The notes under the pieces: generated by a model
Database searches by the model: none
Told to the model about the DNA's origin: nothing
Seen by the model: only the letters and a program-made list of their open reading frames with translations
Origin: Novosphingobium sp. CF614
GTDB taxonomy: Bacteria > Pseudomonadota > Alphaproteobacteria > Sphingomonadales > Sphingomonadaceae
Direction of reading: 5' to 3'
NCBI RefSeq assembly: GCF_900113255.1
Contig: NZ_FOOR01000002.1
Coordinates: forward strand, 372,001 to 436,000
Length of the DNA: 64,000 bases
Translations under genes and position numbers: made by a program
In this document: in pieces, positions 16,957 to 24,404 of the stretch
Numbering within the stretch: position 1 is the stretch's first letter
How the letters are laid out: each line of letters opens with the position of its first letter

Positions 16957-17943
16957 ATGACCGTAATGCCCGCCGACCTTTCCGGAATCGACGTGCGCGC
17001 CGAAATCGAACGGCTGCGCAAGGAACGCAACGCGGTCATCCTGGCGCACTACTACCAGAAGCCCGAGTTGCAGGACCTCGCCGACTTCGTGGGCGACAGC
17101 CTGGAACTGTCGCGCAAGGCAGCCGAGACCGATGCCGACGTCATCGCCTTCTGCGGCGTCAAGTTCATGGCCGACACCGCCAAGATCCTCTCGCCCGAAA
17201 AGATCGTCGTGCTGCCCGACCTGGAAGCCGGGTGCAGCCTGGAGGATTCCTGCCCGCCCGAAAAGTTCAAGGCCTTCCGCGAGGCGCACCCCGATCACAT
17301 CGCGCTCACCTACATCAATTGTTCGACCGAGGTGAAGGCGCTTTCCGACGTAATCGTCACCAGTTCCAGCGCAGAGACGATCCTTGCGCAGATCCCCAGG
17401 GAGCAGAAGATCATCTTCGGTCCCGATCGGCACCTGGGCGGCTACCTCAGCCGCAAATTCGGCCGCGAAATGCTGCTCTGGCCGGGCGTGTGCATCGTCC
17501 ACGAGGCTTTCAGCGAGACCGAGCTGATGAAGCTCAAGGCCCAGCACCCCGGCGCGCCGATCGCCGCGCACCCGGAATGCCCGCCGCACATCGTTGATCA
17601 CGCGGATTACGTCGGATCCACCAGCGGTATCCTGAACTACGCCAAGACCATGCCGGGCCAGACCCTGATCGTCGCCACCGAGCCGCACATCATCCACCAG
17701 ATGGAACTGGCGCTGCCGCACAAGACCTTCATCGGCGCCCCCGGCGCCGACGGCAACTGCAACTGCAACATCTGCCCCTACATGGCGCTCAACACGCTGG
17801 AGAAACTCTATCTGGCGTTAAGGGACCTGACGCCGCGGGTGGAGATCGAGGAAGGGCTGCGGCTGGCAGCGAAGAAGAGCCTGGATCGCATGCTGGAAAT
17901 GGCCAGCGGGACGGTGGGCAAGGGGGATTTGGGCGGGCGGTGA
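16957..17943 (+). CDS. nadA: quinolinate synthase NadA
   Basis: NadA condenses iminoaspartate with dihydroxyacetone phosphate to quinolinate in de novo NAD synthesis and carries an oxygen-sensitive 4Fe-4S cluster. The 328 residues show the family motifs ILAHYYQKPELQDLADFVGD, FCGVKFMADTAKIL, YINCSTEVKA, HPECPPH and the C-terminal GNCNCNICPYM segment, so the three cluster Cys (in INCS, PECP and NICP) are present. AAAAAGGG lies before the start. The partner genes nadB and nadC are not next to it. Its stop overlaps the start of the next gene by four bases (GTGA). Confidence 0.97.
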   Translation: MTVMPADLSGIDVRAEIERLRKERNAVILAHYYQKPELQDLADFVGDSLELSRKAAETDADVIAFCGVKFMADTAKILSPEKIVVLPDLEAGCSLEDSCPPEKFKAFREAHPDHIALTYINCSTEVKALSDVIVTSSSAETILAQIPREQKIIFGPDRHLGGYLSRKFGREMLLWPGVCIVHEAFSETELMKLKAQHPGAPIAAHPECPPHIVDHADYVGSTSGILNYAKTMPGQTLIVATEPHIIHQMELALPHKTFIGAPGADGNCNCNICPYMALNTLEKLYLALRDLTPRVEIEEGLRLAAKKSLDRMLEMASGTVGKGDLGGR

Positions 17944-18500
17944 GCGAAGCTGCGGGGGCGGAAAAGGTCGCCCGCTGGATCAGGAATGATCCGCTTCGCT
18001 GGAACCTGCTTGGCCATGTGCGGGCGCTCGATCTCCCGGATTGCCAGATCGCCGCCGGCTTCGTCCGCGACGCTGTCTGGGCGATCCTCCACGATCAATC
18101 GCCCGATCTTGCCGGGGACGTAGACGTGATCTGGTTCGACGCGACCAACACCGCCGAAGAGACGGATCGCTCCATCGAAGCCCGACTTCGTGCTGAAGTG
18201 CCGAACATCCGCTGGTCCGTGAAGAACCAAGCGCGCATGCACATCGACAATGGAGACGCGCCTTACCGTTCCTCGGAAGACGCAATGCGCTTCTGGCCGG
18301 AAACAGCCACCGCTGTTGCCGCGCGCCGCACGCAGGACGATCGTTGCGAAGTGATCGCACCGTTCGGTGTTTCCGACCTGCTGACGCTCACGCTGCGCCC
18401 GGCCGGTGACTTCAAGGACAGGAAACGGGCGATCTTCGAGCAGCGGGTGGAAGCGAAAAACTGGCTGACCCGCCTCCCCCGCCTGCTACTGACGGGCTGA
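17940..18500 (+). CDS. nucleotidyltransferase family protein (NTP_transf_6-like)
   Basis: This 186-residue protein resembles the DUF925/NTP_transf_6 nucleotidyltransferases. The catalytic pattern is visible as AAGFVRDAVW followed by GDVDVIWFDA, giving the Gly-containing loop and the metal-binding Asp-x-Asp; the later SVKNQARMHIDNGD and PFGVSDLLTLTLRP segments are also characteristic. The acceptor molecule is unknown. Translation starts with GTG at 17940, overlapping the nadA stop, so it should be translated together with nadA. This suggests a link to NAD metabolism, but only by position. Confidence 0.82.
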   Translation: MSEAAGAEKVARWIRNDPLRWNLLGHVRALDLPDCQIAAGFVRDAVWAILHDQSPDLAGDVDVIWFDATNTAEETDRSIEARLRAEVPNIRWSVKNQARMHIDNGDAPYRSSEDAMRFWPETATAVAARRTQDDRCEVIAPFGVSDLLTLTLRPAGDFKDRKRAIFEQRVEAKNWLTRLPRLLLTG

Positions 18501-18503
18501 ACC

Positions 18504-18788
18504 TTACCCCGCCATCACCCGCCGCACCATCTCCGGCTCCGCCTCGATCACCTTGAGATAGGCGCGCACGGCCGGCGGAGGCATGTGTCGGGCCAATTCG
18601 TATTGCCTGAGGTTCGCGACCGGAATGCCGAAAGCGTTGGCGAATTCCTGCTGACTCATGCCCAGCCGGTGGCGCAGGATACGAAAGCGACGGCCCATGT
18701 GCGCACGCTCCAGCCCGGCAACGCTGACGTCCCGATCTTCCGGGTCATTCGGGTCAGCGGGAATAGCGATCGTAGTCTCTTTGTTCAC
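18504..18788 (-). CDS. helix-turn-helix antitoxin of a BrnT-type module
   Basis: A 94-residue protein with an N-terminal acidic stretch (PADPNDPEDRD) and a C-terminal Xre-like helix-turn-helix (RFRILRHRLGMSQQEFANAF, then PVANLRQYELARHMPPPAVR). It starts with GTG at 18788, 35 bases inside the end of the toxin gene, so the two are cotranscribed and probably translationally coupled. It should neutralise the BrnT toxin and repress the operon by binding the palindrome upstream. Classical BrnA antitoxins carry a ribbon-helix-helix fold instead, so this is an HTH variant. Its three-base gap to the nucleotidyltransferase stop is a tail-to-tail arrangement. Confidence 0.85.
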   Translation of the reverse strand: MNKETTIAIPADPNDPEDRDVSVAGLERAHMGRRFRILRHRLGMSQQEFANAFGIPVANLRQYELARHMPPPAVRAYLKVIEAEPEMVRRVMAG

Positions 18789-19029
18789 CTGCGTTGCTCC
18801 TCCTGACGGAGATCAATCGGATACGTTCTCCGCGCCAGACGTGAACGGCCGTGTAGAGCTTTCCATCGACACGGCCCACCGCCTTCCATCTCTCCTCCTC
18901 ATCGTCGATCCGGATGGTCGGCGCGAGAACATGAAACGGATCATCGAACACCCGCATCCCGAACGCCAGCCGCAGCCCGTGCTTGAAACGGTTGGCCTCG
19001 TCCTTGGCAGGGTCGCATTCGAACTCCAT
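18754..19029 (-). CDS. brnT: BrnT family toxin
   Basis: This 91-residue protein has the BrnT signature: the N-terminal FECDPAKDEANRFKHGLRLA, then the core VFDDPFHVL, RWKAVGRVDGKLYTAVHVWR and the C-terminal IRLISVRRSNAGEQRDYDR. BrnT toxins are RelE-fold ribonucleases that block translation; the basic and acidic residues expected for the fold are present, so it looks intact. It is the first gene of the pair. Its promoter (TGGACA, 18-base spacer, TATATG) overlaps a 15-base palindrome ending eleven bases before the start codon. Confidence 0.92.
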   Translation of the reverse strand: MEFECDPAKDEANRFKHGLRLAFGMRVFDDPFHVLAPTIRIDDEEERWKAVGRVDGKLYTAVHVWRGERIRLISVRRSNAGEQRDYDRYSR

Positions 19030-19039
19030 GCCGTGCGAC

Positions 19040-19080
19040 TATGTGAATCACATATAGCATGGGAAGTTAACAGATGTCCA
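19040..19080 (-). promoter_or_regulatory. brnT promoter with palindromic operator
   Basis: On the minus strand, TGGACA (plus-strand 19075-19080) and TATATG (19051-19056) are spaced by 18 bases and fit a sigma-70 promoter. The perfect palindrome TATGTGAATCACATA (19040-19054) overlaps the -10 element and the likely transcription start, ten bases before the brnT ATG. This is the expected position for autorepression by the antitoxin or toxin-antitoxin complex. Confidence 0.65.
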
Positions 19081-19629
19081 TCAGCCATCGGCTTCCCGCC
19101 ACTCGCCCGGTGCCAACCCGGCCAGCGTCCAGTCCCCCACGCTCCAGCGCACCAGGCGCAGCGTCGGGTGGCCCACGGCGGCGGTCATGCGGCGGACCTG
19201 GCGGTTGCGGCCTTCGCGGATGGTCAGGCGCAGCCAGCAATCGGGCACCGACTTGCGATAGCGCACTGGCGGATCGCGCGGCCAGAGCCCGGGGTCGTCG
19301 ATCCGTTCGGCCTCCGCGGGGCGCGTCGGGCCGTCCTTGAGGATGACGCCCTTGCGCAGGGCCGCCAGCGCCGCGTCGCCGGGCAGGCCCTCAACTTGCG
19401 CCAGGTAGGTCTTGGGCATCTTGAAGCTGGGATCGGCGATCCGCGCCTGCTGGCGCCCGTCGTCGGTGAGCAGCAGCAACCCCTCGCTGTCCCGATCGAG
19501 CCGGCCGGCGGGATAGACGCCCGGCACGTCGATGAAATTCGACAGCGTGGCGCGCGGCGTCGGCGAGCCGGCGTCGGTGAACTGCGAAAGCACCTCGTAG
19601 GGCTTGTTGAACAGGATCAGGCGCGCCAC
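19081..19629 (-). CDS. rluE: RsuA/RluE-family rRNA pseudouridine synthase
   Basis: A 182-residue pseudouridine synthase. The catalytic motif with its Asp is clear ([20 protein letters not shown], about residues 38-57), preceded by [16 protein letters not shown] and followed by [12 protein letters not shown] and [19 protein letters not shown]. The lack of an N-terminal S4 domain and the short length point to the RluE-type (23S rRNA U2457) subgroup rather than RluB or RsuA. Its start lies four bases after the stop of the EamA transporter gene, so the two form an operon. The exact target position is inferred from the subgroup. Confidence 0.85.
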   Translation of the reverse strand: MARLILFNKPYEVLSQFTDAGSPTPRATLSNFIDVPGVYPAGRLDRDSEGLLLLTDDGRQQARIADPSFKMPKTYLAQVEGLPGDAALAALRKGVILKDGPTRPAEAERIDDPGLWPRDPPVRYRKSVPDCWLRLTIREGRNRQVRRMTAAVGHPTLRLVRWSVGDWTLAGLAPGEWREADG

Positions 19630-19633
19630 CGGC

Positions 19634-20524
19634 TTACTTGCCGTCGGCCTTGGCCAGCGCGAGCGCGCCCGCCAGCAGGATCATGCCGATCACGTCGCCC
19701 GAAGAAAGCGTCTCCCCAAACACCAGCCAACCGGCCAGCGCCGCGATCGCCGGCTGCGCCAACAGGGCCAGGCCGATCACCAGCGGCGGAAAGTGCCGCA
19801 GCGCATAGATCAGGCCGCCCTGCCCCACCAACTGGCTGGTCACGGCCAGGACCAGCAGCGGCCGCCAGTCGTGAGGCATGATCGCCTCGCCCTGCAACCA
19901 GGCGATCCCCAGCATGACCGGCACGCTCGTCAGCATCGAGTAGAGCAGCAGCGAATAGTTGCCGATCCGCTCGCGCACCGATCCCAGCATCAGGATATAA
20001 ATCGCATAGAGCAGCCCGGCGAGCAGGCAGAGCAGGTCTCCGACCAGGTTGCCGCGGCTGATTTCGAGCGATCCGCCCATCAGCAGCGCCGCCCCGGCCA
20101 GCGAAGCGAGGATCGCCGTCAATTCGAGCAGGCGCGGCGCCCGGCGCGCGGCGATGAGCCCCCAGGCCATCAGGATCACGCCGCCGCCATTGCCGAACAG
20201 CGAGGCATTGCCCAGCTTGGTGCGCTCGATGCCGATATGCCACGCGGCAAGGTCGAGCCCGAAAGCGATGCCGCCGCCCAGTACGACGAGCAAGGCCGCC
20301 CCGGCCACGCGGCGCTGGGCAAGCGGCTCGCGCATCGAGAGCGCGAAGATCACTGGAAAGGCGAGCACCAGCCGCCAGAACCCGGCCGCCACCGGCCCGG
20401 TATCGGCGAGGCGCACCAGCATCGCGCCAAGCGCGAGGCCGAAGTTCGCGATCAGCAACACCGCCAGGTGGCGCACGGTCCAATCGTACCCGGAACGATG
20501 CGGTTGCGTGATGGTGCTGGGCAT
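19634..20524 (-). CDS. DMT-superfamily transporter (EamA domains)
   Basis: This 296-residue inner-membrane protein has about ten hydrophobic helices arranged as two EamA repeats. Recognisable signatures are [20 protein letters not shown] in the first repeat and [20 protein letters not shown] with [20 protein letters not shown] in the second. Such proteins export metabolites or amino acids; the substrate cannot be predicted. ATG 20524 has AGGG eight bases upstream; GTG at 20527 is also possible. It leads the two-gene operon with the pseudouridine synthase. Confidence 0.9.
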   Translation of the reverse strand: MPSTITQPHRSGYDWTVRHLAVLLIANFGLALGAMLVRLADTGPVAAGFWRLVLAFPVIFALSMREPLAQRRVAGAALLVVLGGGIAFGLDLAAWHIGIERTKLGNASLFGNGGGVILMAWGLIAARRAPRLLELTAILASLAGAALLMGGSLEISRGNLVGDLLCLLAGLLYAIYILMLGSVRERIGNYSLLLYSMLTSVPVMLGIAWLQGEAIMPHDWRPLLVLAVTSQLVGQGGLIYALRHFPPLVIGLALLAQPAIAALAGWLVFGETLSSGDVIGMILLAGALALAKADGK

Positions 20525-20594
20525 CACCGTGCCCTAGCCGCGCCAAGGGCCCGGCGTCCAGCCGCTCGGCAGGGACGAGGCAAGGAAGGGGGAA

Positions 20595-20633
20595 GCGCCG
20601 GCGCGCGGGGTTGGGGGGCTTGCGCGCCGGCGC
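20595..20633 (-). terminator. very stable GC hairpin, probable terminator
   Basis: GCGCCGGCGCGC (20595-20606) and GCGCGCCGGCGC (20622-20633) form a perfect 12-base-pair stem with a 15-base loop, directly downstream of the DUF465-like gene on the minus strand. The trailing bases are a C/T mixture (CTTCCCCCTTCCTT) rather than a clean T run, so termination may be only partial. Confidence 0.5.
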
Positions 20634-20637
20634 GCAG

Positions 20638-20823
20638 TTACAGGCTTATCGCTTCGGCGGTCGGGGGTGATAACAGCCGCGCCAGCCTGTCCCTGAATTT
20701 CCGTTTCCGTTGTCTCAGCCTTGCGATCTCCAACGGATCGGCAAAGCGCTCTCTCCTGGCCCTGGCCAGCAGAGTGTCGAGCTTCTGGTACTGCTCGAGC
20801 ATTCGGAACATGCGTTCGGTCAT
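20638..20823 (-). CDS. DUF465-like small coiled-coil protein
   Basis: A 61-residue basic helical protein beginning at ATG 20823 (AGGGA seven bases before). LEQYQKLDTLLARARRERFA and then LEIARLRQRKRKFRDRLARLL match the helix-loop-helix pattern of DUF465, making this the third such gene in the window. Its loop is shorter and its sequence more diverged than the pair near rcdA. A stable hairpin directly follows the stop codon. Function is unknown. Confidence 0.7.
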   Translation of the reverse strand: MTERMFRMLEQYQKLDTLLARARRERFADPLEIARLRQRKRKFRDRLARLLSPPTAEAISL

Positions 20824-21211
20824 TCTCAATTCCCTGTCGAACGGGTTTGGTTCGATCGGGAGAGCCGGTGCGAAGCTCCGGAAAAGCCGGAGCCCTGGGG
20901 AACCTCGGACAGTATCTTGCCGGGTCCTGCATCGGTATCACCCGATGCGGTCCGACATCACGAGACGCGGAATTTGCCGGAGCCTTCCAGCCAAGTCCCG
21001 CGCCGCGCCAGAGGGGCCCGGTCCGCGCGCTTTTTTTAGGTCCTAATCGCTCCGCTTTCAAGTCCAATCGAGCTTTTGCCCGATTCCGGCAGCGACGCCG
21101 CCCCTGGCGAGCAAGCACGCGGGAGTAAGGAATGCCCGCCTTTTCGTCCCGCCACGGAACGCGGCCAAACCCGTTTACACCTTGGCATGCCGGACGGGAT
21201 AAGGTCCCGGC
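20824..21211. other. 388-base intergenic region without a gene
   Basis: Between the minus-strand DUF465-like gene and the plus-strand beta-helix gene no convincing coding frame is seen. The stretch should carry two divergent promoters. A T7 run (21031-21037) follows GC-rich bases but no clear stem, and no gene reads into it from the left. No riboswitch or repeat was recognised. Confidence 0.6.
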
Positions 21212-22171
21212 ATGATCCGGCTTCCCCGACTCGCCTTCGCCCCCATCGCGCTGCTGCTGGCCGTCCAGCCGGCAGAGTTCGTCTCGGCCCAGAACGCCTC
21301 CGGCGCCGCACCTTACACCATCGTGGAGACCGGGCGGGGCTATGCCAGCCTGCAGGATGCGGTGAACGCGATCGGCGAGGGGCGCGGCACCATCCGCTTC
21401 GCCTCGTTGCGCTTTGCCGACTGCGCGGTGCAGGGCGCCGGGGAGATCACCTACCAGGCGGCCGTCCCCGGTCAGTCGGTGCTCGACGGCACCGCGTGCG
21501 AGGGCAAGGGCGCGCTCGTCCTGCGCGGGCGCGGCGCCCGGGTGGAGGGCCTGGTCTTCGCCAATATCCGCGTTTCCGACAAGAACGGCGCCGGCATCCG
21601 CCTCGAACGCGGCAACCTGGCCGTCTCGCAATCCTGGTTCCGCGACAGCGAGCAAGGCATCCTTACCGCCGACGATCCGGCCAGCACCATCACCATCGAC
21701 AAGTCCACTTTCACCCGGCTCGGCACTTGCGAGGGTTCGGGCTGCGCGCATTCGCTCTATGTCGGCAACTACGGCGCCCTTACGGTGACGCGCAGCCGGT
21801 TCGAGGCGGGCACCGGCGGCCACTATGCCAAGACCCGCGCCGCCAGGATCGCCATCCTCAATTGCAGCTTCGACGATTCGCGCGGCCGCGCCACCAACTA
21901 CATGATCGACCTCAGCGACGGCGCCACCGGCCGCATCGCCGGCAACTGGTTCGTGCAGGGCCGCGACAAGGAGAATTACTCCGCCTTCATCGCCGTCGCC
22001 GCCGAACATCGCAACCATCCCTCGGGCGGGCTGACGGTGGAGGACAACAACGCCCGCTTCGCCCCCGGCATAGACCGCCGCAGCGCCTTCGTGGCCGACT
22101 GGTCGGGCGACGCCGTGCGCCTGGGCGTCAACACGCTCGGCCTGGGCCTGGTGCGCTACGAAAAACGCTGA
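21212..22171 (+). CDS. secreted right-handed parallel beta-helix protein
   Basis: A 319-residue exported protein. The signal peptide is clear (hydrophobic AFAPIALLLAVQPA, cleavage near VSA/QNA). The body consists of beta-helix-like coils typical of pectate-lyase-fold proteins: GALVLRGRGARVEGLVFANI, GAGIRLERGNLAVSQSWFRD, then STITIDKSTFTRLG and ALTVTRSRFEAGTGGHYAKT. Four Cys in the mature part could form disulfides. Proteins with this fold bind or cleave polysaccharides, but no catalytic residues can be named. AAGG before the ATG supports the start. It converges on ribA. Confidence 0.85.
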   Translation: MIRLPRLAFAPIALLLAVQPAEFVSAQNASGAAPYTIVETGRGYASLQDAVNAIGEGRGTIRFASLRFADCAVQGAGEITYQAAVPGQSVLDGTACEGKGALVLRGRGARVEGLVFANIRVSDKNGAGIRLERGNLAVSQSWFRDSEQGILTADDPASTITIDKSTFTRLGTCEGSGCAHSLYVGNYGALTVTRSRFEAGTGGHYAKTRAARIAILNCSFDDSRGRATNYMIDLSDGATGRIAGNWFVQGRDKENYSAFIAVAAEHRNHPSGGLTVEDNNARFAPGIDRRSAFVADWSGDAVRLGVNTLGLGLVRYEKR

Positions 22172-22198
22172 ACGGCGCGGTCGCGGCGAGCCGCCACG

Positions 22199-23281
22199 CT
22201 ACAGCAGGTGCCCGGTCCGGTCCCGCTTGGTCTCCAGATACCGCGCGTTGTGGGGATTGGGGGGAAGCTGGTGGGGGACGCGTTCGATCACATCCACGCC
22301 CACGGCGCGCAGGGCGCTGACCTTGGCCGGGTTGTTGGTCATCAGCCGGATCGCGTGGACGCCGAGCAGGTCCAGCATCCGCGCCGCCACTGGGAAATCG
22401 CGCGCCTCGGTGGGCAGGCCCAGGCGGTTGTTGGCGTCCACGGTGTCGAAGCCGAAGTCCTGCAACCGGTAGGCGCGCAGCTTGTTGATGAGGCCGATGC
22501 CGCGCCCTTCCTGCCGCAGGTAGAGCAGCACGCCCCAGCCGCCACGCCCGGCCTCCTCGGCCATGGCGCGTAGCGCGGCGTCGAGCTGGGGACCGCAGTC
22601 GCATTTCAGGCTGCCCAGGATGTCTCCGGTAAGGCATTCGGAATGCAGCCGCACCAGTGGCGGGCGGTTTCCGTCCTGCGTGCCGATGACCAGCGCGACA
22701 TGCTCGCGCAAGTCGTCGAGCGCGCGGAAGGCGATGATCTCGGCGGTCTCGCAGGCGGCGACCGGAAGCCTCGCGCGCGCGGCGATCGCCAGACGGCGGG
22801 TGTCCTTCCACGCGGCAAGGTCGGCGGGTGAGACGCCCTGCGCTTCGCCGGCCGGCGCGGGAGCGACCAGGAAGGCCGGCAGGATGCCCGCGAGCCGCGC
22901 CAGTTCCATGGCGGCGCGCGCGGCCTCCGGGTCTTCCAGGGGTTCGGCGGCGAAGGGCCCCTTCATCGGATGGGCGAGATCGAGCGCCGGATCGGCGACC
23001 GCGCGCGCGGTTTCGAGATCGAAGGCCTGTGCCGCGCGGATCAGCACCGGCGCTTCCGGCACGGCGGCCTCGCGCTGGTTGGCAAGCTTGAGAGTGACCG
23101 CGCGCGCGGCCGAGATCAGCATGCGCTGGGCGCTCGTGCAGGGCGCGAAGCCAGTCTCGGCGGGGAGCAGGACATCGCCGGCGTCTGGCCCCTCCCCCAC
23201 CCGGACCGGCCAGCCATGGCGCAGCGCGTCCAGCGCCAGCGCCACCCGGCGGGCGCCGGGCGAAGGCGGCGGCTGGTTCAG
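22199..23281 (-). CDS. ribA: GTP cyclohydrolase II with degenerate N-terminal RibB-like domain
   Basis: This 360-residue protein opens GTP to the first riboflavin precursor. The C-terminal half (from about residue 180) is a complete GTP cyclohydrolase II: the zinc ligands are in SECLTGDILGSLKCDCG (Cys, ten residues, Cys-x-Cys), and YLRQEGRGIGLINKLRAYRL carries the catalytic region. The N-terminal half resembles 3,4-dihydroxybutanone-phosphate synthase, but its acidic active-site loop is lost (PVRVGEGPDAGDVLLPAE). The best start is an unusual CTG at 23281, which overlaps the xthA stop (CTGA) and has GGAG eight bases upstream; no ATG is available near there, and a GTG further in is the alternative. 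It is coupled to xthA. Confidence 0.9.
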   Translation of the reverse strand: MNQPPPSPGARRVALALDALRHGWPVRVGEGPDAGDVLLPAETGFAPCTSAQRMLISAARAVTLKLANQREAAVPEAPVLIRAAQAFDLETARAVADPALDLAHPMKGPFAAEPLEDPEAARAAMELARLAGILPAFLVAPAPAGEAQGVSPADLAAWKDTRRLAIAARARLPVAACETAEIIAFRALDDLREHVALVIGTQDGNRPPLVRLHSECLTGDILGSLKCDCGPQLDAALRAMAEEAGRGGWGVLLYLRQEGRGIGLINKLRAYRLQDFGFDTVDANNRLGLPTEARDFPVAARMLDLLGVHAIRLMTNNPAKVSALRAVGVDVIERVPHQLPPNPHNARYLETKRDRTGHLL

Positions 23282-24057
23282 AGATCGAACTCCGTTATCA
23301 GCGGCACGTGGTCGCTGGGCTGGTCCCACCGCCGGGTTTCCTCGACGAAGCGATGCGCGCGGGCCTGCGGCGCCAGTTCGGGCGAGGCCCACATGTGGTC
23401 AAGCCGGCGGCCCTGGTCCTTGGCCCGCCAATAGCTGCGATAGGACCACCAGGAATAGTTGCGCTCGGGCGCCGGGATGAACCGCCGCCCCAGATCCACC
23501 CAGCCATGGGCGTCCTGGAAACGCGCCAGCGTCTCGATCTCGATCGGCGTATGGCTGACGACCTTGAGCAGCGCCTTGTGATCGTAGACGTCGCAATCGA
23601 GCGGGGCGATGTTGAAATCGCCGACGATCAGGGTGGGCCGGTCGATCTTGTCCGCCCAGCGCGTCATGCGGCCGATGAAGTCCAGCTTCTGGCCGAACTT
23701 GGGATTGACCTCGCGGTCGGCCACATCGCCGCCGGCGGGGATGTAGACGTTCTCCAGGACCAGTCCGCCAGGCAGTTCCACGCCGACATGGCGGGCCTCG
23801 CCATTGTCCTGCCAGTCATGCCGGCTGAACTCGGTGAACGGCAGGCGAGAGACGGTGGCGACGCCGTGGTAGCCCTTCTGCCCGTGCACCGCGCGATGGG
23901 TGTAGCCCAGCCGCTCGAACATCTCGTGCGGGAAGAGATGTTCGGCGACCTTGATCTCCTGCAGGCACAGCACGTCGGGTGCCTGCTCGGCAAGGAAACG
24001 CTCGACCTGGTCGAGGCGCAGGCGGACGGAATTGATGTTCCAGGTGGCGATCTTCAT
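23278..24057 (-). CDS. xthA: exodeoxyribonuclease III / AP endonuclease
   Basis: XthA cleaves DNA at abasic sites and removes 3' blocking groups in base-excision repair. All signature elements are present in the 259 residues: MKIATWNINSVRLRLDQVER at the start, VLCLQEIKV with the metal-binding Glu, LIVGDFNIAP and the C-terminal SDHVPLITEF with the catalytic His. The start at 24057 was chosen because MKIATWN is the family N-terminus. Its stop overlaps the ribA start by four bases. A strong hairpin terminator of the upstream transcript lies about 100 bases before it. Confidence 0.95.
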   Translation of the reverse strand: MKIATWNINSVRLRLDQVERFLAEQAPDVLCLQEIKVAEHLFPHEMFERLGYTHRAVHGQKGYHGVATVSRLPFTEFSRHDWQDNGEARHVGVELPGGLVLENVYIPAGGDVADREVNPKFGQKLDFIGRMTRWADKIDRPTLIVGDFNIAPLDCDVYDHKALLKVVSHTPIEIETLARFQDAHGWVDLGRRFIPAPERNYSWWSYRSYWRAKDQGRRLDHMWASPELAPQARAHRFVEETRRWDQPSDHVPLITEFDL

Positions 24058-24159
24058 GCGCGTGGCTTTAGGCACGCCTTGGCCGAAATGCCAGAGGGCC
24101 CTTCCGAATGCCCCTACCGAGCCTCCCGGAACGGCACTGGCGGGAAATGTGCACCGAAA

Positions 24160-24287
24160 AACAGAAAACCCTCGAGCCGGGGGCAGAGGCTCGAGGGTTC
24201 CTGTAAGCGTTCGTCACGCTATTGGCAGTACGGCCGGTTCAGGAGGCGTGGGCAACAGGGGGGAAACCCGCCTCAAGCCGTACTGAC
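24160..24287 (-). ncRNA. candidate small RNA, about 128 bases, three hairpins
   Basis: The 347-base gap between lolA and xthA holds a well-formed transcription unit on the minus strand. A promoter (TTGCCA, 16-base spacer, TAGATT) predicts a start near 24287. The RNA would fold into a first stem (CAGTACGGC with GCCGTACTG, enclosing GAGGCG with CGCCTC and a C-rich loop UUUCCCCCCUGUUG), a small second stem (AGCGU/ACGCU) and a perfect 12-base-pair terminator followed by UUUUCUGUUUUU. No coding frame fits. The C-rich loop could pair with Shine-Dalgarno sequences, as in several alphaproteobacterial small RNAs. The alternative is a processed lolA 3' region. Confidence 0.7.
24167..24199 (-). terminator. 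Rho-independent terminator (small RNA / lolA)
   Basis: AACCCTCGAGCC (24167-24178) and GGCTCGAGGGTT (24188-24199) form a perfect 12-base-pair stem with a nine-base loop. On the minus strand it is followed by TTTTCTGTTTTT, so it ends transcripts coming from the small RNA promoter and from lolA. It protects xthA from read-through. Confidence 0.92.
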
Positions 24288-24293
24288 CAGTTC

Positions 24294-24321
24294 AATCTAG
24301 GACCGATTGCCTTGCTGGCAA
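24294..24321 (-). promoter_or_regulatory. promoter of the candidate small RNA
   Basis: On the minus strand TTGCCA (plus-strand 24316-24321) and TAGATT (24294-24299) are separated by 16 bases, a good sigma-70-type match. Predicted start is about 24287, immediately before the first stem of the RNA. Confidence 0.65.
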
Positions 24322-24404
24322 GTGAACGGAATTCAGGAAATTGTCGCAGTTTGTCGCTTGGCGAGCACGATCTGCGGCGGACCGTTGCCCCCTGTCGACG
24401 AGTC

